A stretch of 64,000 nt of DNA from positions 62,001-126,000 of the forward strand of contig DAHUYG010000033.1 of NCBI GenBank assembly GCA_027315315.1, given 5' to 3'. The number at the start of each line of letters is the position of its first letter. Position 1 is the stretch's first letter. The notes under the pieces were generated by a model. The model saw only the letters and a list, made by a program, of their open reading frames with translations. It did not search any database and had not been told where the DNA came from. This document shows positions 48,078-60,209 of this stretch, one piece after another. The translations under genes were made by a program, and so were the position numbers. The DNA is from Acidimicrobiaceae bacterium. Its GTDB lineage: Bacteria > Actinomycetota > Acidimicrobiia > Acidimicrobiales > RAAP-2.

Positions 48078-51000
48078 GCGAGCCCCACACGCTCGTCGAC
48101 GGACCGGCCCGCCACCAGATCGCCACCGACGTCGCGAGCCGGCTGGCTGTCAACGCCGCAGCGGGCAGCGGCAAGACGACCGCGCTCGTCGATCGCATCG
48201 TGACCCTGGTCGCCCGGCATGGGACCCCGATGTCCTCCATCGCCGCGATCACCTTCACCGAGGCGGCGGCGGCCGAGTTGCGTGTCCGGGTCCGCCGGGC
48301 GCTCGAGGCGGGCGTTCGGGACGACCCTCGGCTCGCCAAGGCGGCACGAGAGGTTGACGACGCCGCGATCTGCACCATCCACGCTTTCGCCCGACGCATT
48401 CTGAGCGAGAACTGGCTCGAGGCCGGGCTCACGCCCAACATCGAGGTGCTCGACGCAGCCGGTGAGTACCTCGACCACAAGACGCGATGGGCGCAGTTCA
48501 CGAGCGAGCTGTTGGCGGACCAGGCGGCGGCGCCCGCCCTCATGCGCGGCTTCGCCTCGGGGCTCCGGCTCGGGCAACTGCGTGAGGTCGCCCGGGCCCT
48601 CGCCCAGCACCACGACCGGCTCACGCCGCCGGTCCTCGCCCGCCTCGAGCTCGAACGGGTCGAGCGCGCCGATCCACGGCTCGACGTCCGGGGCGCCGTC
48701 GAAAGGATCCGGGCGGCAATCGCCCTGAAGGAACACTGCACCGACGACTCCGACCGCCTGCACCACCACCTCCGCACGGTGTTGGCCGACGCGCTCGGCC
48801 AGCTCGAGCCGCTGGTCGGATCCGACGACGAGACCACCCTGTTGAGCGTGCTGCGGACCCTCCCTCGGCTCACGTGCAGCTTCGGGCAGAGGGACAACTG
48901 GAGCACCGAGGTCCGCGACGTGCGCGCGGCGTGCTCCGAGGCGCAGGACGCGTGCGACACCATCCGCTCCGCCGTAGCCCTGACTGTCGTCACCGAGCTC
49001 GGGTACCGCCTGACGCGCTGGGCGGTCGAAGGCGCCGCCCAGCGCCGGGCCGAGGGCCGGTTCAGCTTCCACGACCTCCTGGTGGAGGCGCGCACGCTGC
49101 TGAGGGACAACGACCCGGCGCGCGCCCGGGTCCGGGAGCGCTACCGCTGCGTCCTCATCGACGAGTTCCAGGACACCGACCCGCTTCAGGCCGAGCTGGC
49201 CGGGCTCCTCGGCGAGCCGGAGGCACGCGATGCTGCGGCCCGGCTGTTCCTCGTCGGCGACCCCGAACAGTCCATCTACCGGTTCCGCCGGGCCGACGTG
49301 GCGCAGTTCACGGCGGCCGTCGCGGCGATGGACGAGGAGATCACGCTCGCCTCCAACTTCCGTTCGGTGCCCGAGATCCTGCGGTTCGTGGACGCCGTCT
49401 TCGAGGGGCTCGGCGAGGAGGTCGCCAAGCACGACGGGATCGCCCACCGCTCCCTCGTGGCCACCCGAGGCGGTGACGCGCACGAAGCGGGGCCCACGGT
49501 TGGCACCTTCGGCGGCCCCGACGACGAGCTTCGGGCGCGCGAGGTGCGTATGCGCTCGACCGAGGACGTCGCCGCCATCGCCGGCGCGGCGGTACGCGAG
49601 CGTTGGACCGTCCACGAAGCCGACGGTCGGCGCGCCGCACGATACAGCGACGTCGCGGTGCTGCTCCCCACGCGCACGTCGTTGCCCATGCGCGAGCGCG
49701 CGTTCGACGCTGCCGATGTCCCCTATCGTCTCGAGGGCGCCAGCCTGGTGTGGGCGTCCCAGGACGTGCGCGACGTGCTCGCCGTGGCTCGCGCCGTCCA
49801 CGACCCGGCGAATCCCATCGCGGTCGTCGCGGCACTCCGCACGCCGGGACTCGCGTGCGGCGACGACGATCTCGTCCGATTCCATGCGCGTGGCGCGTCT
49901 TGGGACCCGAGGGCGGAGGTCGACGGCGCTCCGGGCGCCGACGACCCGGTGGCCCGGGGAATGGCGGTCCTCGCCGAGCTCCATGACCGCGGGATGTGGA
50001 TGTCCCCTTCGGAGATGATCTCGGCCATCGTGACCGACCTGCGCTTCTTCGAGCTTGCGCTCGTCCATCGTCGGCCGCGCGACCACTGGCAGCGCCTCCG
50101 GTGGCTCGAGGATCAAGCTCGCGCGTTCGAGGAGGCCGGCGGCGGCACGCTCGGAGAGTTCCTCGAGTGGGTCGACCTGAGCGAGGAGGCCGAGCGCTGG
50201 ACGAGCACGCTCGGAGCCCCCGAGCCCGACGACGACGCGGTCCGCGTCATGACGGTTCACGGCGCAAAGGGCCTCGAGTTCCCGATCGTGGTGCTGACGG
50301 GTCTGGACACGCCGCCGCCCAACATCGTCCCGCCCGTGCTCTTCGACGCCGGGGGGATGCCGCGCTTCTCGTTCGGCGTCGACTTCCGTTCGCCGGACTA
50401 CAAGGCGCTGTGGGACGCCGACCGGTCGCTCGAGGCCGCCGAACGACTCCGGCTCCTCTACGTCGCGCTGACCAGGCCCCGTGACCACCTGGTGGTCGAC
50501 CTCGGGCACAAGGCAACCGCCACCGAGGCGCTCGCAACGAAGCTCTTCTTCATCTGCGAGGCGGCGGGGGTCGACCGGATCACGCCCGCGCCCGCCATCG
50601 CACCCGTGCGGCCCGAGGCGCCTGCCCGCGCCGAGGGGGCCCGCTGGTGGGTCGAGCAGGCGCGTTGGCAGACCGAACGCGACCGGCTGGTCGCCGAGAG
50701 CGCCCGGCAGCCGACGTGGTCGGCAACCGCGCTCGCCGCGGCCGGCTCGACGGGCGAACGGCGCTGGCCGGCGGCAGCCGGGCACGACGAGGAGGAGATC
50801 CGGCGCAGGGTCGGCCGGGCGGTGCACGACGCGCTCGCCAAGATCGCGCTCACAGTCGACGGCGAGTTGTCGGAGGCCGGCGAGAGGATCGCTCGAGGTG
50901 CCGCGGCGGCGCAGCGTCTCGACCCGGCGGTGAGCGAGACGGTCGTGGCGTTGGTCCGGTGGGCGATCGCGTCGCCCCTCGTCCGGTCACTGGCGGCCGG

Positions 51001-51373
51001 GCGCCACTGGAAGGAGCTGCCCCTCGCTGCGCCACTCCCCGGCGGCGGCCTGCTCGAGGGCTTCGCGGACCTCGTCGGGGAGAGCGCCGAGGGGTTGGTG
51101 GTGGTCGACTTCAAGACCGCCCCTCGGGGAGCCGCCTCGCCCCAATACCTGGGGCAGGTCGCCGCATATGCCTATCTGCTCGAACGTTCGACCCACGAGC
51201 CGGTCGCCCGGGTCGCGGTGTGCTACCTCGACGAGGCGGGCTCCGAGGAAGAGACGCTGGAGGGCGAAGCCCTGGAGGCCAAGATCGCCGACGTGCTCAG
51301 GGCCGCCGGGGCGGACGCCCCCTCAGCCGACGCCGCTGATTCCGGGCAGCTCTCGCTCTTCGGCGCCCCCTGA
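48074..51373 (+). CDS. AddA-like UvrD-family helicase/nuclease
   Basis: VNAAAGSGKTTALVDRIVTLV (Walker A), RCVLIDEFQDTDPLQ, LVGDPEQSIYRFRRAD, VMTVHGAKGLEFPIVVL, C-terminal VVDFKTAPRG...QVAAYAYLLE; start overlaps upstream stop (ATGA). Confidence 0.9.
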   Translation: MSEPHTLVDGPARHQIATDVASRLAVNAAAGSGKTTALVDRIVTLVARHGTPMSSIAAITFTEAAAAELRVRVRRALEAGVRDDPRLAKAAREVDDAAICTIHAFARRILSENWLEAGLTPNIEVLDAAGEYLDHKTRWAQFTSELLADQAAAPALMRGFASGLRLGQLREVARALAQHHDRLTPPVLARLELERVERADPRLDVRGAVERIRAAIALKEHCTDDSDRLHHHLRTVLADALGQLEPLVGSDDETTLLSVLRTLPRLTCSFGQRDNWSTEVRDVRAACSEAQDACDTIRSAVALTVVTELGYRLTRWAVEGAAQRRAEGRFSFHDLLVEARTLLRDNDPARARVRERYRCVLIDEFQDTDPLQAELAGLLGEPEARDAAARLFLVGDPEQSIYRFRRADVAQFTAAVAAMDEEITLASNFRSVPEILRFVDAVFEGLGEEVAKHDGIAHRSLVATRGGDAHEAGPTVGTFGGPDDELRAREVRMRSTEDVAAIAGAAVRERWTVHEADGRRAARYSDVAVLLPTRTSLPMRERAFDAADVPYRLEGASLVWASQDVRDVLAVARAVHDPANPIAVVAALRTPGLACGDDDLVRFHARGASWDPRAEVDGAPGADDPVARGMAVLAELHDRGMWMSPSEMISAIVTDLRFFELALVHRRPRDHWQRLRWLEDQARAFEEAGGGTLGEFLEWVDLSEEAERWTSTLGAPEPDDDAVRVMTVHGAKGLEFPIVVLTGLDTPPPNIVPPVLFDAGGMPRFSFGVDFRSPDYKALWDADRSLEAAERLRLLYVALTRPRDHLVVDLGHKATATEALATKLFFICEAAGVDRITPAPAIAPVRPEAPARAEGARWWVEQARWQTERDRLVAESARQPTWSATALAAAGSTGERRWPAAAGHDEEEIRRRVGRAVHDALAKIALTVDGELSEAGERIARGAAAAQRLDPAVSETVVALVRWAIASPLVRSLAAGRHWKELPLAAPLPGGGLLEGFADLVGESAEGLVVVDFKTAPRGAASPQYLGQVAAYAYLLERSTHEPVARVAVCYLDEAGSEEETLEGEALEAKIADVLRAAGADAPSADAADSGQLSLFGAP

Positions 51374-52807
51374 GACGACGTCGAGCTGGGGGCGCTGCGG
51401 CGGCATCTCATCGGTGTCGTCGCCCCGCCCGATCAGCTCGGGGGCCTGGGGCATCCGGGGCACCGCGCTCACATGGCGCAGCTCGCCGATCTCCTTGGCG
51501 TCGTGCTCCACGACTGAAAGCTCGGGGAACCGCCGCGCCGTCACGAGCACACGCGACTCGAGCGAGCCGATGGCGTCGTTGAACGCCTCGACCGTGCTCG
51601 AGAGCGAGCGGTGCATCTTGGAGAAGTGGCCGCCGAGCACCCGGAGGCGCTCGTAGAGCTCGCTCGCGAGGTCGCGGACCTTCTGCGCGTTCTCGGCCAG
51701 GCCCTCGTTACGCCATCCCTGGGCGAAGATCCGCAACAGCCCGATCAAGGTGGTGGGGGTCGCGATCAGCACCCGCTTCGCGATTGCGTACTCGTAGAGC
51801 TCGGGGTCCTGCTCGCACGCCGCCGTGTAGAGCGACTCCCCTGCGATGAAGGCGACGACGAAGTCGGGCGAGGGATCGAACTGCACCCAGTACTCCCGCT
51901 TGGCCAGCTGATCGATGTGGGCCCGGACCTGCCGGGCGTGCGCCTCGAGGGCGGCCCGCCGCGCCGACTCCTCCTCGGCGTCCATGGCGCGGAGGTACGC
52001 GTCGAGGGGCACCTTGGCGTCCACCACGATGTTGGCCCCACCCGGGAGGTGCACGACGAGGTCGGGTCGCTGGCGCCCGTCGTCACCGGAGCGCGTGACC
52101 TGCTCGTTGAAGTCGCAATGCTCGACCATCCCCGCCATCTCGACGACCCGCCGGAGTTGCATCTCGCCCCACCGGCCCCGGGTCTGGGGAGCCCGCAGCG
52201 CAGTCACGAGATTGTGGGTCTCCTTCTTCAGCTGCTCCTGGGAGCTCGAGAGCTGCCGGACCTGCTCGGTGAGCCCGCTGTAGGCACCCTTTCGCTCGAG
52301 CTCCATCTGGCGGAGGCCGCTCTCGTAACGGCCGAGGGTCTCGCGCAGCGGCTCGAGGAGCTGGGCGATCGCCTCCTGGCGCTGGCCCAGCTCGCCCCGG
52401 GCGGCCTCCTGCGCCTCCCTCAGCCTGGAGTCGGCGAGCGTCAAGAACTGCTCGCTGTTGGAACGAAGGGCCTCGCTCGAGAGCTGGGAGAAGGTCCCGA
52501 CCAGGCGCTCGCGCTCCTCCTCGAGGGCCTGGGCCCGCTCTTGTGCGCTGCGGCGAGAGAGTTCGATCTCCGTCGCGAGGCGTGCGTTGTCGGCGCTGAG
52601 CCGGGTCATCGAGGCGGACGACTGCTCGAGCTGTGCGCCGAGGCGGCCGAGGGCCTCGTGCGCGTCGGCCAGGCGCCCCTGCGCCACCCTGGCCTCGGAG
52701 AGGACCTCGTCGTTGCGGCGCCGAAACACGAGGAGGGCGACTGCGCAGCCCCCACAGAGCCCGAGCACCAGGCCGATCAGCAGTCCGACGGTCATGCCAT
52801 CCCCCAC
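51323..52807 (-). CDS. rmuC: DNA recombination protein RmuC
   Basis: N-terminal TM, coiled coil, then RGRWGEMQLRRVVEMAGMVEHCDFNEQVTRSGDDGRQRPDLVVHLPGGANIVVDAKVPLDAYL. Confidence 0.93.
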   Translation of the reverse strand: MGDGMTVGLLIGLVLGLCGGCAVALLVFRRRNDEVLSEARVAQGRLADAHEALGRLGAQLEQSSASMTRLSADNARLATEIELSRRSAQERAQALEEERERLVGTFSQLSSEALRSNSEQFLTLADSRLREAQEAARGELGQRQEAIAQLLEPLRETLGRYESGLRQMELERKGAYSGLTEQVRQLSSSQEQLKKETHNLVTALRAPQTRGRWGEMQLRRVVEMAGMVEHCDFNEQVTRSGDDGRQRPDLVVHLPGGANIVVDAKVPLDAYLRAMDAEEESARRAALEAHARQVRAHIDQLAKREYWVQFDPSPDFVVAFIAGESLYTAACEQDPELYEYAIAKRVLIATPTTLIGLLRIFAQGWRNEGLAENAQKVRDLASELYERLRVLGGHFSKMHRSLSSTVEAFNDAIGSLESRVLVTARRFPELSVVEHDAKEIGELRHVSAVPRMPQAPELIGRGDDTDEMPPQRPQLDVVSGGAEERELPGISGVG

Positions 52808-52992
52808 CCGGAGCCGACACCTCGGTCGCCTCGAAGCTCTCGTTTTGCCGGTTCGCGCCGGCGTCGCCGCACCACCGGGTCAGAGTACCGAGGGGGTGTG
52901 ACCGGCCATGGGACCGTCGTTGACCTCGCCGAGCGGACACTGCGGGCGGCGTGCCCCTGCCACCGGGAGGTGCGCGGCGCTACCGTAACGAC

Positions 52993-53727
52993 ATGGTGTT
53001 CCGGCTCGGCTCCGTGCGGCGCACCTCCCGGGAGAACGAACCCGGACCGGCCGGCCCCGGGCAGGACGCCCCAGCGGCCGCTGACGAGGGCCCGGTGCTC
53101 GCCGACATCGATCGGATGTTCGTGCAGGCGTTCGCGTTGGTGGGAGAAGGAATCGCCGGCGCGACCCACGCGCTGCTGGCCAGCGACCGCGAGGCGGCGA
53201 AGGAGTTGGTCCAACGCGACGAGATGGTCGACCGGCTGACCCACGACATCGCCGTGCTCGCCCAGCGACGCCTGATCTTGGGCCAGGGGTCGGTCGAGGA
53301 ACGACGCGAGCTGGTGGCCGTCTTGCGAATGCTGCCGGACCTCGAACGAAACGGGGACCTCGCAGAGCACATCGCCCGACGGGCCGCCCGCGGCCTGGGC
53401 GTCGAGATGTCGGCGCGCAGCCGCGGGCTGGTGGAGCGGATGGGCGAGGTCGCGACCCAGCTCTGGCGCAGCACCGCCGAGGTGTTCGCCGACCGCTCAT
53501 CGGAGGGCGACGTCCTCGTCGACGACCTCGACGACGAGATGGACGACCTGCACGTCACGCTGATGGCCGAGATCGCCGCCGGGACGATGCCGACGCCCGT
53601 GGCGATCGAGCTCGCCATGGTCGGGCGCTTCTACGAGCGCTTCGGCGACCACGCCGTGAGCCTCGCGAGGCGGATGGCGGCGCTCGTCGGTGGTGGACCG
53701 GAGCCCGGGACGGTCGCCTCGGACTGA
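52993..53727 (+). CDS. phoU: PhoU-like phosphate signalling protein
   Basis: DIDRMFVQAFALVGEGIAGATHALLASDREAAKELVQRDEMVDRLTHDI...LVDDLDDEMDDLHVTLM...VGRFYERFGDHAVSLARRMAALV. Confidence 0.88.
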   Translation: MVFRLGSVRRTSRENEPGPAGPGQDAPAAADEGPVLADIDRMFVQAFALVGEGIAGATHALLASDREAAKELVQRDEMVDRLTHDIAVLAQRRLILGQGSVEERRELVAVLRMLPDLERNGDLAEHIARRAARGLGVEMSARSRGLVERMGEVATQLWRSTAEVFADRSSEGDVLVDDLDDEMDDLHVTLMAEIAAGTMPTPVAIELAMVGRFYERFGDHAVSLARRMAALVGGGPEPGTVASD

Positions 53728-53733
53728 ACCGGC

Positions 53734-56060
<2,327 letters not shown>

Positions 56061-56151
56061 GGGCCGAAACTACCCGCCGTCGAGCGGCTGCCCCGGACGA
56101 CCGCCCCCGGCGATCCTGGGCCCTCGACGCCGGCCGATAGGGTGTCGACCC

Positions 56152-56964
56152 GTGCCCAGCGAGAAACGAGCACGCCAGCGCGCCGGTCGGGTCGCCCGCC
56201 TGGAGGCCCTGGCCCGCCAGCAGAAGCGGCGACGCCGGGTGCGGAGCGCCGCGATCGTGGTCGTCATCGCCGCCGTCGTGGTCGGCTCGGTGTACCTCAT
56301 CACCCGGCACACCCCCACTCCGCCCAAGAAGGCCACCTCCAACTCGAGCCCCCAGGGCCGGCTCGAGTCGATCTGGTCGAAGGCCGGATGCCCCACGAGC
56401 CCCACGGCCCGGGTGAACACCCAGCACTACTCGAGTGCGCCGGCGAACACGATCTCGCCGAGCGCGACCTACACCGCCAGCGTGAAGACCGACGTCGGCA
56501 CGTTCGTGATCACGCTCAACCAGAAGCAAGCCCCGGTCGCCGTCAACAGCTTCGTCTTCCTGGCCAAGGCCGGCTACTTCAACTGCAACGTCTTCCACCG
56601 GGTCATCAAGACCTTCGTCGACCAGACCGGTGACCCCACCGCCACGGGCGCCGGTGGGCCCGGGTACCAGTTCACCGAGCAGGGCCCGGCGACGGCGTCG
56701 CCCCAGTACCCGATCGGGTCGGTGGCCATGGCCAACTCCAACAACCCCGCAACGACCGATCCGAACACCAACGGGAGCCAGTGGTTCGTGGTCACCGGTA
56801 CCCAGGGCGAGAACCTGAACCCGGACTACGTGCTCTTCGGGCAGGTGACTTCGGGTATGAGTGTGGTGCAGAAGATCAACAGCGACGGCGCCTCGAGCAC
56901 CTCGAGCGTGGGGACGCCCAAGGTGTACCACCGCATCTTGAAGATCACGATCAAGGAGAGCTAG
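56152..56964 (+). CDS. Membrane-anchored/secreted cyclophilin-type peptidyl-prolyl isomerase
   Basis: GTG start; N-terminal TM (AAIVVVIAAVVVGSVYLI) then VFHRVIKTFVDQTGDPTATGAGGPGYQF...GSQWFVVTG. Confidence 0.9.
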   Translation: MPSEKRARQRAGRVARLEALARQQKRRRRVRSAAIVVVIAAVVVGSVYLITRHTPTPPKKATSNSSPQGRLESIWSKAGCPTSPTARVNTQHYSSAPANTISPSATYTASVKTDVGTFVITLNQKQAPVAVNSFVFLAKAGYFNCNVFHRVIKTFVDQTGDPTATGAGGPGYQFTEQGPATASPQYPIGSVAMANSNNPATTDPNTNGSQWFVVTGTQGENLNPDYVLFGQVTSGMSVVQKINSDGASSTSSVGTPKVYHRILKITIKES

Positions 56965-56967
56965 CCA

Positions 56968-57525
56968 ATGAGCCCCGTCGACCCCCCCGCAGCGGACGGC
57001 TCGAGCGAGAAGCGGCAGCACTTCGACTCCGAGCCACCCATGACCATCGATCCCGACAAGCGGTACACGGCGACGATGGTGACCACGAAGGGGACCATCA
57101 AGATCGCGCTCGATCCGATCGGGGCGCCCCGCACGGTCAACAACTTCGTCTTCCTCGCCCGGTACCACTACTTCGACGGCATCTTCTTCCACCGCATCAT
57201 CCCGGGATTCGTCATCCAAGGTGGCGACCCCGAGGGCACCGGCATGGGCGGCCCCGGCTACCGGTTCAAGGACGAGCTGCCCAAGCCCGGCCGCTACCAG
57301 GTCGGGTCACTCGCCATGGCCAACGCTGGCCCTGACACCAACGGGAGCCAGTTCTTCATCATCACCGGCGCCCACGGCGTGGCGTTGCCGCCCCAGTACT
57401 CGCTCTTCGGGTCCGTGGTCTCGGGCGGGGACGTGGTCGAGGCGATCGACGCCGTCGGCACCCAGTCGGGCAAGCCAACCGAGCGCGTGGTGATGGAGTC
57501 GGTCACGATCGAGGAGTCCGACTGA
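56968..57525 (+). CDS. Cyclophilin-type peptidyl-prolyl isomerase
   Basis: IFFHRIIPGFVIQGGDPEGTGMGGPGYRFKDELPKPGRYQVGSLAMANAGPDTNGSQFFIITG. Confidence 0.93.
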   Translation: MSPVDPPAADGSSEKRQHFDSEPPMTIDPDKRYTATMVTTKGTIKIALDPIGAPRTVNNFVFLARYHYFDGIFFHRIIPGFVIQGGDPEGTGMGGPGYRFKDELPKPGRYQVGSLAMANAGPDTNGSQFFIITGAHGVALPPQYSLFGSVVSGGDVVEAIDAVGTQSGKPTERVVMESVTIEESD

Positions 57526-57547
57526 CCCACCGGTCGGCCCGGCAAGG

Positions 57548-58498
57548 ATGGGCGGTGTGGCGTCGGGTGATGCTCATCGCAGGCTGATCGGACGCGTTGT
57601 GGCCGAGCTCCTGTCGGCCACGCTCGCCGGCGAGCCCGAGCCCCTCGGGGGTGGATTCGACAACGAGAGCTGGGTGGTCCCGGTCCTGGGGTTCGGCCGC
57701 GTCCTTCTGCGTATCGCCCGTCCTGGCGCCGATCCGGGAAAGCTCCGGGCGTCGTGGCGGGCCCAGGAGCTCGCGTTCGACGCCGGGGTCCCGACCGGAC
57801 GGTGCCTGAGCTTCTCGGAGCACTGCGAGGCTCTCGGCGGACGGGCATGCCGCGTCGTGGCGTTCGTCGATGGTCGCGACCCCGGGGACATCGGGCCTGG
57901 GCTGGCCACCGAGGCGTTCTTCGGGTCGCTCGGCGCGGCGATGGCCCGCCTGCACGGGATCGGCTGTGATGGGTTCAGCTCCCGCGTCGACGGATCGGCG
58001 CCGGCCTTCGACCGGTGGAGCGCCTACGTCGAGTCCCGGGTGCCGGCCATCGTGCGGCGAGCAGTCGTCTCGGGCGCGTTCGCCGAGCACGAGATCTCCC
58101 CTGTGCTCTCGGAGGCGGCCGACCTGGCGAGGGAGGTCGACCACGTCGTCGCCCCGTCGCTCACCCATCGCGATCTGCATCTCGCCAACCTGGTCGCAGG
58201 CGACGACGGCCGGCTGGCCGCCATCGTGGACTGGGACGCCGCGGAGGCCTGGGACCCGATGGTCGACTTCGTGAAGCTGCGCTGGCAGGCGTGCTCGCGT
58301 TTCGATGGCGCCGAGCAGGCGCTCTGGGCCGCTTACTCGCCGGCTGGTGAGCCTCGGATGCAGCGAGAACGCCTGCACATCGTCGACGTGCTCGAACTCG
58401 CCAACGGGGTGGCCAACTCCAGGATGGAGGGGTGGACACGCTATGAGGCGCAGAACCGGAGCTGGTTGGCGGCGGCCCTTGAGCGTTCGGGCCACTAG
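57548..58498 (+). CDS. Aminoglycoside phosphotransferase (APH) family protein
   Basis: LTHRDLHLANLVAGDDGRLAAIVDWDAAEAWDPMVDFVKLRWQACSRF. Confidence 0.85.
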   Translation: MGGVASGDAHRRLIGRVVAELLSATLAGEPEPLGGGFDNESWVVPVLGFGRVLLRIARPGADPGKLRASWRAQELAFDAGVPTGRCLSFSEHCEALGGRACRVVAFVDGRDPGDIGPGLATEAFFGSLGAAMARLHGIGCDGFSSRVDGSAPAFDRWSAYVESRVPAIVRRAVVSGAFAEHEISPVLSEAADLAREVDHVVAPSLTHRDLHLANLVAGDDGRLAAIVDWDAAEAWDPMVDFVKLRWQACSRFDGAEQALWAAYSPAGEPRMQRERLHIVDVLELANGVANSRMEGWTRYEAQNRSWLAAALERSGH

Positions 58499-58504
58499 CA
58501 CCGG

Positions 58505-59191
58505 TTAGCCGGGCAGGGCCTCGAGACCGGCGGCCTGCCCGTCGACGAACACGGCCGGGCGGGCGGCGCCCGCGGCACGCCATGTGCCCTCCGGGTCACG
58601 GATGAGGGCGGTCCGCTCCGGGATCCCCACCACCGGGAGTCCGCCGGGCGCCAGGGTGACCGAACGGTGCAGCTTCTCCCCGTGGGCGTCCTCGGCGGCG
58701 TCGCCGTAGTGGGTAAACACCGCCAGACCCTCGATCAGCCCGAGGCCCACGGTGAGCGCCCCACCGCGCGGGTCGACCATGGGGTCGGTGAGCGCCATGG
58801 CGCCTGCGCCCGCCCCGGCCACGACCGCCCCCGCTCCCCAGGCCTCCCGGAGTGCCCCGAAGACGGCCGAACCCTTCAGCACCGAGCGGAGGTGCAGCGA
58901 CGAGCCTCCAGAGAGGTAGATGCACCGGGCTCGGCGCACGACCTCGGCCACCCCGGGGTCCTCGGCGTCGGACCTCGTGAGCACCATGACGCCCTCCACC
59001 TCGGCGCCGAGGCTCGAGAACCACTCGGCGGCGGCCACCACGACCCGCTCTGGGCGCTCGTACGCGGCGGCGGTGGGGAGCACCAGCACCTCGGACCCTC
59101 CCGACGCCGCCAGGAGATCGCGATCGAACTCGCAGCCCGCGGTCCACTCGGCGCCCCCGACCAACGCGAGCACCCCTCCGGCTCCGGACAC
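58505..59191 (-). CDS. Peptidase S51/cyanophycinase-like protein with altered nucleophile motif
   Basis: ALVGGAEWTAGCEFDRDLLAASGGSEVLVLPTAAAYERPE...IYLSGGSSLHLRSVLKGSAVFGALREAWGAGAVVAGAGAGAMAL; GTG start at 59191. Confidence 0.75.
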   Translation of the reverse strand: MSGAGGVLALVGGAEWTAGCEFDRDLLAASGGSEVLVLPTAAAYERPERVVVAAAEWFSSLGAEVEGVMVLTRSDAEDPGVAEVVRRARCIYLSGGSSLHLRSVLKGSAVFGALREAWGAGAVVAGAGAGAMALTDPMVDPRGGALTVGLGLIEGLAVFTHYGDAAEDAHGEKLHRSVTLAPGGLPVVGIPERTALIRDPEGTWRAAGAARPAVFVDGQAAGLEALPG

Positions 59192-59272
59192 GCCCTCACT
59201 CTTCCACGCCGACGGACCAGGTCCGCCATCTCCCGAGGTAAGACCCGGTGACCGTTGGGTAGCATCCCTCTC

Positions 59273-60130
59273 ATGTCGATCAACAAGGTGGGCATCATCG
59301 GGTCCGGCATCATGGGCACGGGCATCGCCGAGGTCGTGGCGACCACCGGGCACGAGGTCGTGGTCCGCAGCCGCAGCCAGCCGGCCGCCGACGGCGTCCT
59401 GGCCGGGGTCAAGAGGTCGCTCGACCGCCAGGTCGAGCGGGGGAAGACGACCGAGGCCCACCGCGATGAGGCACTGGCACGGCTTTCGGTGACCACCGAC
59501 CTGCAGGACCTGGCCGACGTCGACCTGGTGATCGAGTCGGTGGTCGAGGACCTCACGGTCAAGCTCGAGCTCTTCGAGGAGCTGCACACGGTGTGCGACG
59601 AGAAGACGATCCTCGCCACCAACACCTCGACGCTGCCCGTCGTCGACATCGCCATGGCCACCGGCCGGCCGGCGCAGGTGTGCGGGGTCCACTTCTTCAA
59701 CCCGGCTCCGGTCATGAACCTCGTCGAGATCATCCGGCCCATCACGGCGTCCGAAGAGACGATCGAGGCGGTGACCGAGTTCGCGAGGTCCTGCGGCAAG
59801 GAGACGGTCGAGGTCGAGGATCGGGCCGGGTTCGTCGTGAACGCCCTGTTGTTCCCGTACCTCAACAACGCCGTGCGGCTCTTCGAGCGTGGCATCGCCT
59901 CCAAGGAGGACATCGACGCCGCCATGGTCGGGGGCTGCGGGTTTCCGATGGGTCCCTTCGCCCTGCTCGACCTGGTCGGCCTCGACACCTCGGTCGCCAT
60001 CCTCGACGCGCTCTACGAGGAGCACCGCGAGCAGCAGTACGCACCGGCCCCCCTGCTGCGCCGGATGGTGGCGGCGAACCACCTCGGGCGGAAGTCCTCC
60101 CAGGGCTTCTACGACTACAAGCGGCACTGA
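59273..60130 (+). CDS. 3-hydroxybutyryl-CoA dehydrogenase
   Basis: MSINKVGIIGSGIMGTGIAEVVATTGHEVVVRSRS...ATNTSTLPVVDIAMATGRPAQVCGVHFFNPAPVMNLVEIIRP. Confidence 0.95.
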   Translation: MSINKVGIIGSGIMGTGIAEVVATTGHEVVVRSRSQPAADGVLAGVKRSLDRQVERGKTTEAHRDEALARLSVTTDLQDLADVDLVIESVVEDLTVKLELFEELHTVCDEKTILATNTSTLPVVDIAMATGRPAQVCGVHFFNPAPVMNLVEIIRPITASEETIEAVTEFARSCGKETVEVEDRAGFVVNALLFPYLNNAVRLFERGIASKEDIDAAMVGGCGFPMGPFALLDLVGLDTSVAILDALYEEHREQQYAPAPLLRRMVAANHLGRKSSQGFYDYKRH

Positions 60131-60209
60131 GCGCTGCCCTCGCGGGAACGTTGCCGCGGGTCGGCCAGAATGGACCGGCTGACCACCGAGTCGAGTCGGA
60201 GGTGGTGAC

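Noticed and set aside
47693-50827. 1044-aa minus-strand ORF
   Set aside because: Antisense shadow of the AddA-like gene.
51180-51200. TCGAACGTTCGA palindrome resembling a LexA/SOS box
   Set aside because: Inside the AddA coding sequence and shorter than the actinobacterial SOS box consensus.
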